A stretch of 64,000 nt of DNA, from contig JAGMUV010000003.1 of the NCBI GenBank assembly GCA_020744425.1, forward strand, positions 1,116,001 through 1,180,000, in the 5' to 3' direction. The notes beneath the pieces were generated by a model. That model was not told the origin of the DNA and made no database searches. It saw only the letters and a program-made list of their open reading frames with translations. Source of the DNA: Dactylonectria macrodidyma. Lineage: Eukaryota; Ascomycota; Sordariomycetes; Hypocreales; Nectriaceae. Positions within the stretch are counted from its first letter, which is position 1; every line of letters starts with the position of its first letter. Position numbers and translations under genes: made by a program. Positions 25,490 to 37,872 of the stretch are shown here, piece after piece.

Positions 25490-25534
25490 TTTTTTTTTAA
25501 TTTTTTTTTTATAATTTTTTTAAATTTTTTTTAA
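25490..25534. repeat. 45-bp pure A/T tract
   Basis: The plus strand has 45 consecutive A or T bases, mostly T runs of 6-12 broken by AA or ATAA. It is isolated in otherwise balanced sequence. It could be a nucleosome-depleting tract or the poly(A) end of an old minus-orientation retroposed copy; no adjoining coding remnant is recognisable. Confidence 0.8.
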
Positions 25535-26998
25535 GTCAGTCTGGGATTGATGCCCGCTTCTTTGTTGGCTTCCACAATGCGGAACTAGTTGACAATGCAG
25601 AGTCTAGAAATACGACAGCCATCATAGCTAGCGGCGAGGCGTCAAGGCGGATACCCACACTGAACCGTCCAACTGGAGCCGAGGCGCTTGCCACCTCAGC
25701 CGTGCATAGCATTGTTGAACTATTGCCTAACGCAGGATTTCGTCGACTGTGGGTGTGACTTGCACGTCAAGTGTTACCCGTAGTGCCCTTCGCCTACATC
25801 TAACTATTCAGTACGTAGTAGCATCGTAGCCCTACCACGCCTTGCGCGCCAGTCAAGTGCAGAAGATTTCTGTGTCTGACTCCTCGAGGTTCCCTATCGA
25901 CTAGGCGATGAAGAGAGTTGGCCAACTGGTCAATTGGATACGAATCTGCTCCTGCGTCATGCAAGGGTTTTCTAGCCCATGGATATACATTGTCAATCTG
26001 AAACGTACCAATTCAACATTCACCTTGGGCGATCAGCCCTTTTAGACGAGCCACCTGACTCAATGAACACGGGCTGCCATGATCCCGAGAGACAACAGCG
26101 ATGACACTAGTCTCGTTTTGCCAACCGCCACGGCCGTGTGCCACGATGGGATGTCGTTAATTAAAGTTGGCTGACATTGCACACGCCAAAGCCGGGGCAA
26201 GGACTGGGAAAGGACTGGGTATGAGGGAGGCTTGACAGGGGTCATACCTTGTGGTGGCAACGGGCGATGGCGTAGAGGGAGGTTCGGAACCGCAGGGAGA
26301 AGAAAAGCAGGATGATGGGGAGGCGTTGTGGAGGGGAGGCCGGAGCGCGTGTCTTCCTCATGGCTGTGGCATCATTTCCAGCGTTGAGAGAGAGAGTGTG
26401 TGTCTCAGGTGAGAGACGTTGACAGGCGGGAGTGTGGTCGAGGGCTTGATCTTCGTGCAGCACTGTGGCGTGCTAAGAGCCTAAGACTGCCTTGGCTCAA
26501 CGGTTCTGCGAGCTAATGAGCGTCTTTGGTGGTTTAATAGGGATAGAGCCGAAGAAGCAAGAAGCGGCGTCGAGGCGCATCCAGACCTGTCCGTCAGCGG
26601 GAGCTCAGACCGGGCCAAGCCCATGCGGTGGCTTGTTGGCTTGTTGGCAGGGTGCGTGCGATTGCTTGTACTGGACGAAGTATGCAATGCATGTGCAGGC
26701 TTGGTCCACGTCGTCGAATTCAAGATGGCGCCGAGGAGCCCGGCGAGGCGTCTAGATCTCGAGGCTGAGGGTCCCATCCGTCCCTTCGCGAGTCGGAAGA
26801 TACATGGTGCTGACTGCTATGAGATGAGCAAGGAACGCCGCAGGGCGCAGGATGCCAGCATGCACCGACCCTCAAAAAAACCCCCGTGGTACGGTACGCA
26901 TCGGTAATTAGGCCCATTAGTCCCATAGAGAGCGTGGGGTGGAGGAGCGGATGAGGCCTTGCCTGGATGCAGCTCATCATAGATGCCCAGGTACCCAA

Positions 26999-27370
26999 GC
27001 ATCTGTGCATCGATAGATCACGCCAGGCGGCCCGCTTGGACCTTGGGCTCTGGACTCTGGACCTGACGAGAACGATATTTCAAGCCGTTCTGTGCACAGA
27101 AGGTCTCACCCTACGCGATGTAATCGTTCGACTCTTCCTGTCGTGTATGCATGCTGCGACGGTACCTATGTTTGGGAACTGCATCTGTGCATCGATAGAT
27201 CACGCCAGGCGGCCCGCTTGGACCTTGGGCTCTGGACTCTGGACCTGACGAGAACGATATTTCAAGCCGTTCTGTGCACAGAAGGTCTCACCCTACGCGA
27301 TGTAATCGTTCGACTCTTCCTGTCGTGTATGCATGCTGCGACGGTACCTATGTTTGGGAACTGCATCTGT
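26999..27370 (+). repeat. Perfect 182-bp tandem duplication
   Basis: Bases 26999-27180 are repeated exactly at 27181-27362, followed by the first 8 bases of a third copy (GCATCTGT). Every base I compared between the two full copies is identical, so the event is recent or preserved. The unit contains no credible complete ORF; one frame runs through both copies only because 182 is not a multiple of three and different frames are used. Confidence 0.95.
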
Positions 27371-29112
27371 AGACTAAAAACCTGACCAGTGAGAGAGCTG
27401 CTAGATTGTGCTCGTCGACTGAAGCAACGAGCTTGAACCTAGGATTGGTTCATTGCATTCAGTAGGTCGCGTGCAGAATCCGTGCGTAGTAATGTCTAAG
27501 GTAGCAATCTGGGCAGAGGGGTGTCCGTGGTTGGCGTTGAGTGTGTGCGCTGGGCCACCACTAGGAGCTTCCTTTCGTCCCATGATCCATCCAATCTTGG
27601 CTGCTCTACTATGTAGGGTTGCAATCATCCAATGCACATCCACTCATTTGCGCCGTCATCCACAGAAGCAGGCGACCACAGCGGGGCCGGAAGAGGAACA
27701 TGACCTCTCGTCAATAAGGTTCTCAAGGTTCTGGAGCATCCATCCCATCCAGGAGCCAAGGACCTGGAGCAAGGGACATCTAGTGACCCGAGCACCGGCT
27801 CGGGAAATTTAGCCATCGGGTCAGAGCTGGGGCTAGCCAACGGTCGCGACCAACGTGTACTAATTAATAATACGTGTACTATGGTACTACGTACAATAGG
27901 TTTCGATAGACACGGGTACAAGAAGCCTGATGCGAATTATCGACGGCCCGGGAGTATCTTTTGGCTCATCATTGTGACGACGTGGACTCGCTTGAGGGTG
28001 CCTCTGTGCCCCTAGCAAGACTGAGGCGGAGAAATGGCCCTTGCCATGCGATGGAAGAGAAAGGAGGTGTCGATCAAAAGCAAAATGTGCAGATGGATGC
28101 CCATCATCTCTCGGGTATGCCAGATTAGCATTCATCGCGGGATCAGATGCCAGACACTGGCAAGCTCCGAACCTCACACACCGGAGTCGGCGCCGAGCCC
28201 TTGAGATTACGGAAGGGAGACGGCATGCTACCAGTCTTGAAGGACGATCATTAACGGGGGGCCAGGACCGCAGGGTGGGCTGGGCCGAGCTCGTCGCGTG
28301 TGTCTATGATGCACAAGTGGCCGTTTCATGGTCCTTGGAATTGCAAGGCTGGGGTGAGCTTGGTCTGGTGGGGAATGGATAAGCGGCCGCCTAGAGGACA
28401 GGGTTGCGTAGCAGAGTCAGCGGCTGTCTGGCTGAATCGTGACGATGTGGGCGCTGGCCGACACAGAGGAATAGGGTATTCCTAGATGTTAGATGGAGGA
28501 GGGATAGCGGAGAATTTTACACCTCTTACAAGGTTGCGGCTATGATGAGGTTTACTTTTGTGTGCAAAGTCAAGATGGCGAGGATTTCACCACATCTCGT
28601 CATTTGGAGACCGTCGACAAGGACAGGGTTGAGGGTAAGGCTGGGGGCGTCGACAGGGGACCTGGCTGTGTCTGCATAGGGGATTGTGCACGTCTTGGTA
28701 TGTACAGGGGATTGAATGATGACGTCCAGGGCGTCCAGAGACCCAGGCCGTGCAACTTAGACGCGAGTCGAGGATCCCTGGCTCACGGTAGTATTGGGTA
28801 GTCCGATGGCGCATATCCCAGCCGCCAGGTGGGCGGTTGTTGAGAATGGCCATGTTGATGAGATGAAAGCTACTGCAGTACGTACCTAAGGGGAGAGGGG
28901 TCAAGATGGAAGAGAATGGGGAATTCCTAGGACCCATGTGTCGATGTCTCGTCCCGGGATGGCACTGTCGCATCAGCCATGCGATCTGGCCCGTCATCCC
29001 TTGGCTTTTTACGGAGTATGTCTGGGGCTCGATCGAGCGGAGGGGATGGCATTTTTACAGTGGCTGTTGGCCTTGAATATGAACCTGGCTAGTATACCAG
29101 TGCGTAGTAGAT

Positions 29113-29142
29113 GGCACTGCGGCACTGCGGCACTGCGGCACT
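29113..29142 (+). repeat. 8-bp tandem repeat (GGCACTGC)
   Basis: Three perfect GGCACTGC units and a partial fourth (GGCACT) are adjacent. It is a simple satellite with no coding context. Confidence 0.9.
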
Positions 29143-30700
29143 TCGACGCTAAGGAGTCATTGACCGTTCTTCACCACCTCCCTCGGGACCACCTTTGCCC
29201 CTTCTGGAAATGCAGCCTTCTGCGGCACTAAAGGTTCACTTCTGAGACCTGCTCGTGCGGGCGCGGGCGACCATGTGCGCGGCGCGTGGATACATTCAAG
29301 CTTGTCATTAGGATTCGGGCATGAAGAAGAAATGAAGACGTCCTTTGGCTGTAGCAACGGCTGGTCTAGGGCAACGACGGGCCTAAGACAAGACTCACAC
29401 ACCCACTTTAAGCAAGTCAGCACTCTAGGTGCATGTATCCCTTCCTCACATCGAACTATCCATGGGCCTGACGGATTCCGGAACTGACGCCAAGAACACC
29501 CCTAGCGGAGATATTGGCATCTTGCAACCCTCCTTTTTTCTTTTCTCCGCCATGGTCGTATTTTCCTAGAGCCTTAGCAACTTGATTAATTCTTCCAGTT
29601 GCATCATGGCGACACCCATCTGCCAACAGCACCTTCAGCTGGAGACTAAGCGAGTGCCAGGCAACTCAGCGCCGTGCAGTGACAGCCGGCTAGCGGGGAA
29701 ACGGCTCACAACCCACTGTAGTTTGTGCCCGGGGGTCACTAGGGTGACGCCCAGCTGGGATAACCAACCAGCCCAAGCCAGAGCCGGGCGCCATTTGCAG
29801 CGGCGCCATTGTCTGCGGGAGGATTTTCGCAACGCGAACGACCTTCAGCCTAGGGGTTAGGCAAGTAAGAAAGTAGGTCCCTTAGTCAGTCTAGGGGCGA
29901 GCTCTTGACAGTTTTGCGTGGATGGCTCAAGCTTGAGGCCGCGCACGCGTCGTCGTCGTGTCTAAGCAGACCGGATTGTTCAACTACTACGTAGTAGGAG
30001 AAAACACCTACGTATGAATGCCATTCTGCATTGCGGTGAGCCGTTGTTCGCCACGGGACGGTCACGGAACGGTGCTTCACCTCCGGACACGAGGGCGCCG
30101 GACCCGCCTAAGATGAGCGTCTGGGATGAGGGCCTCTATTTTTTCTTCTTCTTCTGAGGGTGGGTTCACAAGTGCCCTGACTCCAGCATATCATCGCTGC
30201 CGCCAGCGTCAGCCAAGCATGGTCCGGGCCCTTTGTACTGTGCGCCCGAACCGCCTGCAGGGAAGCGGCTGGACCAAGAGGTGGGAGCCGATGCTGCATG
30301 TTGTGCCGCATATCGTGTGCTGCCGAGTCGTGCCTCGAGACAGGAGAGGTCTGGGTCGGTCTGATCGAAGCACCAAGGCATGGAAGGAATGAACGAGGGT
30401 CGAGGGTCGAGGGACGAGTGGACGAGGGACCAGGCATGTAGTACCCCTATACCTCCCCTACCCTTGGACCAGATCTTGCGGCATCGTACATTAGTTTCCT
30501 AGGTTGTATCACCCATCTGCAAGGAGGAGGCTCCTGACGGTTCATTAGGTACCACCAGTCTCCGCAACCCAACATCCCGAACAATGGGAAGATGGCGATG
30601 GGATGAATGGCACATAGGTCTCTGAGTGACAACTAGCAAGGCCTTGTCAAATTACTCGTACGAAGTAGGAGCAGAGTTCAGGGCCTATGAGTTATGAAAT

Positions 30701-33700
30701 GCTCGAGCCATGTGTACAAGACTCATCAGAGGCTGCCTAAGGTAGAAGACTTTTCCCAGAGGGAGAAATAAAATACAGTTTTCGATCGCCGTATCCATTG
30801 TCTCGATCCCGTATCAGTATCTCAATCGCAACCATTGCCAACATCATTTGCTCCTGGCCCACAAACTGACCCATCCCATGTCTCAACCCTGCTGCAAGTC
30901 GCCCGCCGGCATGCTAACCATGCCCATACCCGAGCTCCGGGGTATAGGGGGAGTGAGAGCGCAGCGGTGGTGAACGTTGCCGGCCGGGCACCCGTAGGGG
31001 AGCAAGTTTAAGCCCATCACACGCCGGGCCAACGAGTCTAAACCCAACTTTGAGGTACCTGCCGTAAAAGCGGACTAAATCATGCATGTCTCCGAGGACG
31101 GAAAGGTGAGTTGCGAGTCCATTTGCTCAGTGAGCCCTGTTTTGTCTTCAGTTGCCAGTTGTTGCTAGCGATTGCGAGCATCTCGCCAGCCAGGTAGCTA
31201 GCCTCTCGCAAGCCAGTATTCTGTTAGTTGGTATTGCTAGTCAGCAATGTCTCTTCTCTCATATAAAACTTCGGTACCTGTGCAGTCCACGGTCCACGAT
31301 CAACGGTCCACAGTCCACGGGCCATGCCTCTCAATCAATTCTCAACCAAGGTCTTGCATCATCCGTCCTCAAATATCCTACACCCTGGCCCTTGGCCAGA
31401 CGTACCCCGGGTCCCAGGGTGTCTAAGCGCCCCCGCTTTCTCATACCATACCCTGATTTCTCAATTCTCAACAGAAGCCTTTCTACTATGTAGGATGGAC
31501 TGTAGGCAGTTGAACTGCAATATCGTTTGCCCCCTTCCTGATCTCGTTGCCCAAACGTGGTTCAATTCGTGGTTGGCCACTAGCCAACACGGAGCATGCC
31601 GCATCAACAAGGGACGTAGCCGCAGGGCCAGAAGGGGGACTAGAGCTCCACAGGGGCGTCCCAAAGCACACCAACGCCGACTCCCAGGTCCACGCCGCCA
31701 GCGCCGGCGCCAGGACCAACGGCCAGCGCTGGAGCCTCGCGTTTAGGTGTTGCGGATGAACACTGAGAACGCTGAACTGGACACTGCATGCTCGAAGCTG
31801 GCAGATACCGAGACACCCATACGCCGGATGTCAACGGACACGCCCCGACTCTCCCACCGCTGCGTCGAGCAGACTTTCACGGCCCCCGGCTTAGCTGGGA
31901 CCATGGTCAATGGGCTTCCTAGGCAGGGACATGATCCTCTCTCTCAGTCAAGTCCCACCAGTTGGCAGGGTCTTAGCCCGTCGTCCAAATCTCAAGCTCC
32001 GGCTGCTGGGAACAGCAAGCTTCCGCCGATCTTTGGTCGTCCCGGGTCTGAGGACACCAACTGGCTAAAAAGCAGTCTTATTGTTCATTGGGCTTGCCAA
32101 GGCATGCATATGCCTGGCTTGTCTGGCTTGTGTAGCTTGTCCAACTACCTACCTACTCTTTTTTGACTATTTCGATTGTCTTGGGTACAATCCAGAACAG
32201 AAAGACAAGCCCCTTGTTGGCGGACAGTCTGCTACCTTTGGGTCCCTGAGTCTATCTCTGGGTTCTAAGCTCTAAGTATGCCACGCGCTGGCTGCCATGC
32301 TGTGCGAGAACTCTCGTCCTGATCTGTGTCTTTTGTCTGTCCATCGGCAATCACAAACTCAGTCCGCCACGCTCTTGGTTTGGCACCTGGCCCATGCTCC
32401 TTTTCTAGCTTGTGCATTGTCTGGTTCCTGCCTCCATCCTCCATCCTCCTTGTCTGGAGCTTCTCGTGTCTTGTCATGTTCGTTCACGCACCCCTGTTAG
32501 CCCCCCACTCACTCCCTCCCCCATCATGTGCCTTCATCATCATCATCATCGTCGTCGTCTCTTCCTTGATACTGCAGGGTTGCGGGTAACTTGACACTAG
32601 CTGCTTGGTTAGCTGGCGTCGTCCCCGTTGCTATCCCTAGTCTCCGTCTTGCTCGCTCACCACACCCCCCCGTTGGCCCTAGCACAACCTCCACAAACCT
32701 CCACCTCCACCACTCCTCCTTCCACTCCCAACCTGAGGTACCTCCATACCTGCCCGTTGACCACTGACCAAGGAAGTAGCAACCTGCATCCTCCGCTCCC
32801 TCTGAGCCTGTGTTCAGGGCCTGCCCTGTCCGGGTATCTACTGGCTCCTGGTCTCGCTCCTTCTCCATTCTGCAAGCTTTCTACCGGCCGCTGTCTCGCT
32901 TGCTGTCATCCCATCTTTTCGGACCTGCCGACTTCCTCCCCCAGCCAGTTGGCGCTTGTCCGTCTCATTCTATCCATCATCTCGACCCTACCCCCTTCAA
33001 ACAGTTGCTTCAACCTCTGCCCGTCTGCCCGGCCTCTGCATCTGTTCTGCCATCAACAAGACGACAGCTTCACCTGAGACGCTGTTAGTCCTCGTTGTAG
33101 ACCTCAACTCCCACACGAGACGATACCGCTGCCCCTCTCCCTTCCGCTCGCCTAGCTCATTCACCTCCTCGACGCCCCAATCATTGCCGCCCGTGAGGTC
33201 TAATTGCACCTGCGAGACTAACACAGGCAAAACGCCTTGGGCCCCAAGACACGCGGAGAATTCTCGTCAGTTATGGACCGCTGACTGGGGATCGCCATGG
33301 CATAACCCTCTACCGGAATCCTTGATTAGCAGCCACTCTAAAATCCGAACAAGGGTCGTCCCCGATGCCCTGTTGCCAACCCTGAGCCACCCCGGCTGCA
33401 TCTCAATTGCCCCCCCCTCCCTCCAGTAGCCTGATAGTCACACAAAAACCGACAGCGAGCCACCATCCAGCTTCCTTCCACAACCCGCCTCTTGTGCCCG
33501 CGACTTGCTGGCTTGGAAAGGCCCGACGAAAACCCTATCAAGTCTAACTAACACACACCAAGTCCGCTTCGCAGGTCCCGGTTCCTGGACATCTCTGTAG
33601 TGACCCGAACCATTGTCGACATCCCACCAGCACGGCTTCATGCTGTATTACCAGCACGCCCCAAGATCCAACTTCATAGTATCACGGTGCAGCATCTCGT

Positions 33701-34181
33701 CCCACAGGGACTCGCCTTCGTCTGTCACCGTTGCCGACCCTTAACTCGCAGTCTCCCTGTTACGGCTCTTCGTTGACGCCGACTCAACACTTACCTGTTG
33801 GGTATCCTGCTTGTCTGGCAACACTTTCCTGCCGATAACCTGCGCGGGGCAACTATCCTGGCCATCCCAAGATTGGCCTCGACAACCCCCAAAACAGGGT
33901 CCTGGATAACTTCTTCGCTCTTCAGCCGGACGAGGCCCTCGCTACTCGACGACTGTATCCTTGATAGGCGGACTTCCTACCAAGGGCGCCACCCAACTCT
34001 GGTTTCTGCTTGTCCTGTCGAGAAGGGGATGCCAACAGCGAAAGGGAGTCTACCCACCGTGTCGAATCCCCGCTCCCAAGTCCAACTTCTGGCATTGGGT
34101 CTGGGGAACTTGGTGATTCTTGAATTGAGCACCCGGGGCTCTCCCCGCCTGGCCAACTGATCCAGTACAAGCGTTCCCCCC
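30701..34181 (+). promoter_or_regulatory. Probable promoter and very long leader of the Zn2Cys6 gene
   Basis: This 3.5 kb holds no main gene. A TATAAAA lies at 31262-31268 beneath a C/T-rich stretch, followed by four GTCCAC words at 31285-31318. From about 32280 to 34180 the plus strand becomes strongly pyrimidine-rich, the composition of fungal 5' leaders, and includes a CAT/CGT trinucleotide run near 32535-32560. Several ATG frames occur, including one ending 21 nt before the main start. I infer a long, uORF-bearing leader, as found for some fungal developmental regulators; a separate noncoding RNA is the alternative. Confidence 0.4.
34029..34160 (+). promoter_or_regulatory. Upstream ORF before the Zn2Cys6 regulator
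   Basis: An ATG at 34029 opens a 43-codon frame that ends with TGA at 34158-34160, 21 nt before the main ATG at 34182. If it is in the mRNA, ribosomes would have to reinitiate or leaky-scan to make the regulator. The peptide is not recognisable. Confidence 0.45.
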
Positions 34182-36492
34182 ATGAACCCCAGAAGTTCTC
34201 CCGTCGATACATCCGCTGTTGCACTCGGCCAGCGCCGAGGAATCTCAGACCTGGCGCGAATCGCCTTAGACCTGACCTGGGCATCCAAGAGAGCAGAGGC
34301 CAACGACTCTGCCCGGTCCCGGGCATATCCTTCTCCGCCCATGTCAGGGTCTCCGCCTATTTCCACGAAGCCATTTCAAGGGGTTGGCGAACGTGGACAA
34401 GTGCCTGGTGGTTATTCGACTGCCAATCCCCAGGATGGGTATCGCGGAATCTCGAATCAGCAGTCTCCCATCGATAACCGAGGTCCACCAAACATGCCCC
34501 CATCACTACCACGGCTGTTTCAGCAGGAACAACAGGAGGCAATGCCATACCCTTATCACCGGCCCGAAGAGTCTCTACCAAGATCAGCTCCATATGTTCA
34601 ACCTGGAGCTGGAGGCATGCCACAACAATCAAGCTATCTGCCGGCAGGTGGAGCAAGTGGTCCAGGGCCGTATCCTCCACACAACCGCCCACTGGTGGCT
34701 GAGAACCAGCAGATGACCTCTCCCAAATCCCAGAGGAAGACCAAGGGCCATGTAGCCTCGGCCTGTGTTCCATGCAAACGGGCCCATCTGCGGTAAGAAC
34801 TCCAGTGGGATTGGACATCCTAAGTGCCAAATTGCTGACGGGATGATAGCTGTGACGGTATGTATTTACATTCTCTTTTCCTACCCCTCGATTTCTCTCG
34901 AGGCATCGCCTGCGACATCCCGAGTTCTGCAAGGCCTCGACAGGGTGGTAGCATTTTGAAGTCCGACCCAAGAAGTCTGGAAACGTGGGGTTTCATCAGC
35001 GCCGATGGTCTTTATGGCATTGGGCCAGCGCCACCAGTCTATAATAGGTGTTACCTGCCGAGGAGCCTGTTTCGAACTTGAAACTTGACATCGATATGAT
35101 GAGAGGGACTGGCTCGCCAGCTGGGATCGAATAGGACTCGGAGAAAACTGCATCAAATGTCTTGGGCTCGAGCAAAGTGCTTAGGTGCATGGTGGTTGTG
35201 TTTGTTGAACGGCCTGGGCTAGGTGTTGGCTGGGGCTGCTGAGAGCTTCTTCTTTTTGGATCTTGGTGCTAATTCAGATTGCAGCACAACGACCTTGTTC
35301 GAGATGCATCACAAACGGGAAGGAGGAATCTTGCGTCGACGTACAGCATAAGAAACGAGGCCGGCCGCGCTTGAGAGACGATCGAGATACGCGTTACGAC
35401 CCATCACGGTTTCCAAACCCCCAGGACGCAGCTGCGAGACGACCTCTGAGTATATATCCATCCGGTGGCAGCTCAATGAGCTCTGTGTAAGGTTTTTGTT
35501 CCAGAATTGTGTTAGGCTGAGTGCTAACACATCGGAAAAGGGAGTCAATGCCACCAAGATACCTCGAAAGGGCCTCGGCCGCGGATCCAAATGCATATAC
35601 AGTACCGCCATCGATTGCGACTCGGATGCCGGAACCTGTGGCGTTTTTGAACATGAAGATGGAATTCGCCAAAGTGTCGCCTACATTCGCGGAGGGCGTT
35701 GGTATCAATGTTCAGGGAATGAATTTGAGCGACATTGTGGTGTCGACGGAGCGAGAGAAGGTTTCGACAATCCGAGGTCAGCTCCTCGAGGAGCAAACAA
35801 GAAAAGAGCCAAACTACCTCCCTCCAATCCTAGGCAGGCTTGACCATATAATCCAGGGACTTGGGTTTAGTGCAGAGGAAGTTGGGCGTTTCCAACTGGA
35901 GCGTCAAGAGTACTTGACCTTTCAAGGATACGATCGACAATTCAGGCAACATCCGGTGCGCCTCGGGCTTGCAAAGGAAGGATCCATCTACTTTGTGGTC
36001 ATGATGTTGAACCACACTGCACGACATTCATATCCACAAGCACCCTCGCCCCTTTTTGCTCAGGGGTACAGCCCACAGCCGCAGACGCCTCAGGTCGCCT
36101 ATGGCCAACGTGCTCCAGCTTCTGTGACGTCGTTCGACCCGACGCGTCAGAGGTTCAATGAGGGTCCGCTCGGATCTCAGCCACCCTCAGGCCCATCTGG
36201 GCCGCTTCCCCCGAACCCAACACCAGGAATGGGACCCGGAGCACCATCGTATGCCGCTTCGCCGGGCCGTCAGGAATACCCTGGACCGACGTCGTATCAC
36301 ATCCCCCGAAGTGAATTGACGACACCGATTCGACCTCGACCACAGCAGTCGTTCCAGCTACCCCCGATTCGAGCACAACAGCACCAGGGAGAACATCCTG
36401 GGGAGCGGGCTTGGTCTCGGGAGGAGCGACCAGGTAGACTTGACATCGGAGGATTGATTGAGAAGCCAGATGCGTCAGGACGGCCACGATAG
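34182..36492 (+). CDS. Zn2Cys6 transcription factor with PAS-like domain
   Basis: Five exons give 590 aa: 34182-34792, an 8-nt microexon 34850-34857, 35285-35486, and 35541-36492; introns are 57, 427 and 54 nt (four exons joined by three introns). The N-terminal 185 residues are Pro/Gln/Ser-rich and disordered. The zinc cluster is CVPC-x6-C-x5-CSRC-x8-C (Cys195, 198, 205, 211, 214, 223), followed by a basic AT-hook-like GRPRLR. Residues of about 300-420 resemble a PAS fold (FLNMKMEFAKVSPTFAEGVG, IVVSTEREKVSTIRGQLLEE, VRLGLAKEGSIYFVVMML). The tail is Pro/Gln-rich. It should bind DNA in the nucleus; targets are unknown. Cys205 is encoded by the microexon, so splicing decides whether an intact DNA-binding domain is made. 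The gene count should be read as four exons. Confidence 0.85.
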
Positions 36493-37872
36493 TCCCGCGA
36501 TCGTCCAATTTCTGGGCTCTCTGTCCAGTAACGGGGTAAATGACGAACTCAATGCTTCAAAGCACGAGGAACCGTTCCTCTGTGAGGGCAAGCGCATGAA
36601 TGGTTTGGATGCTCCGCTAAACCACGCGTCTTTTTCTAATGATAACGTTTGTATAATAACGCTCTTTGGAGAGAGGGATGGAATAATGTACGCACCCCTC
36701 TGCGAGACAATGGGTAGCGATTGAGAAGTTTGCTGCCATGGAGGATGCTCATTTTTTTTTTTGGCATTTCAGCGGATGGCGTTGGTCGAGGTGTGGACGC
36801 GGATACTGCTTTTAAGGGCAGGATGGGACAGGCGGTTAGATGGATCCGAATCGACTAAAACGGCCGGATCTGTACGATAATGGGTGGCTTGGCGCCGATC
36901 AGATGCCCAAGTTGGCAGCGCGTGTTCTGAGAATAATTGTTGAGAGAGGGGGGTATACCCATGCAGCGCAGGTACACTGCCCCCTAATGCGAGATGTGGT
37001 GTTGAATGGGGCATAAGAAGATGGGCACAACAGAACAAAAGACGCCTTGGGAGCGGGTAATGTGAGACAAGAAAGAGACGAGAGTGAAGACGAGAAGAGA
37101 AAAAGGCGAAAGTCGCCTGTTGGCGCGAAGGAGTGGCAAGGGGTATACAGGAAGCCCAAGGCGAGCTGGTTGGAGGGCGGAGGTGAACTTGCTTTTGGAA
37201 TACGGCACATATACCACGCCCGAATATATAATACGATTCATATATGAGTCGAACTTTCAAATTTCTCCCCTGACGGGCAACCAATAGCGCATGCACCTAA
37301 AAAAGCGACAGATGTGATTATGGATAGAGGGCTCTGGGGTGGGATGACGGAGATCTTGGTGGTCGATAAGATGATGACGACGCTGAGAGCATCCCACGTG
37401 GTCACGGCTGAGACAGCAACGACAGAGAAGGCGTGGAAATGGTGGTATGACGAGAGGCTGGTTGCAGTGGGATAAAAAAATCGACAAAGAGAGGAATGGG
37501 AAAAGAAGGAAAATGAGGCGAGCCGATGAGGGAAGGGAGATGGAGCCTCGTGCCGTGTTTGTGACACCAGTGCTCCGGAGGCCGGACAGGCTCTGAGTCT
37601 GAGCGCGCGCTCAGAGCTCATGCTGATGCTCGTGTTCATGCGCATGCTTTCGAATAGCATGCACCTGCAGGCATGTTCTAGGCTATGATTGGGCCCAGAA
37701 TCAGTAACTGCCAGGGGTGCTGTAAGATACGCATTATTTTCCGATGGCATGTGTCCAACAAGGTCCAAATGAAGATCGGAGCGTTGGGTCGGGAGGTGGA
37801 CAGACGCCTTTTGTATGTCTTTGTAGCCTTGTAGACTCACCTGAGGCTGTTCACCCACCTGCGTAGTCGCTT

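Larger units (their letters stand above)
18705..30700. other. Gene-poor island, first 12 kb
   Basis: No frame in this stretch shows a recognisable domain, consistent codon use or joinable exons. Base composition stays moderate rather than A/T-rich, so it does not look like RIP-degraded transposon sequence. Visible structures are a pure A/T tract (25490-25534), a perfect 182-bp tandem duplication (26999-27370), an 8-bp satellite (29113-29142), a 14-bp perfect palindrome (29984-29997), a GAGGGTC-rich short repeat near 30393-30420, and many GTACGTAC/CTACGTAG words. I found no convincing tRNA, rRNA, terminal inverted repeats or reverse-transcriptase/transposase motifs by eye. Confidence 0.5.
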
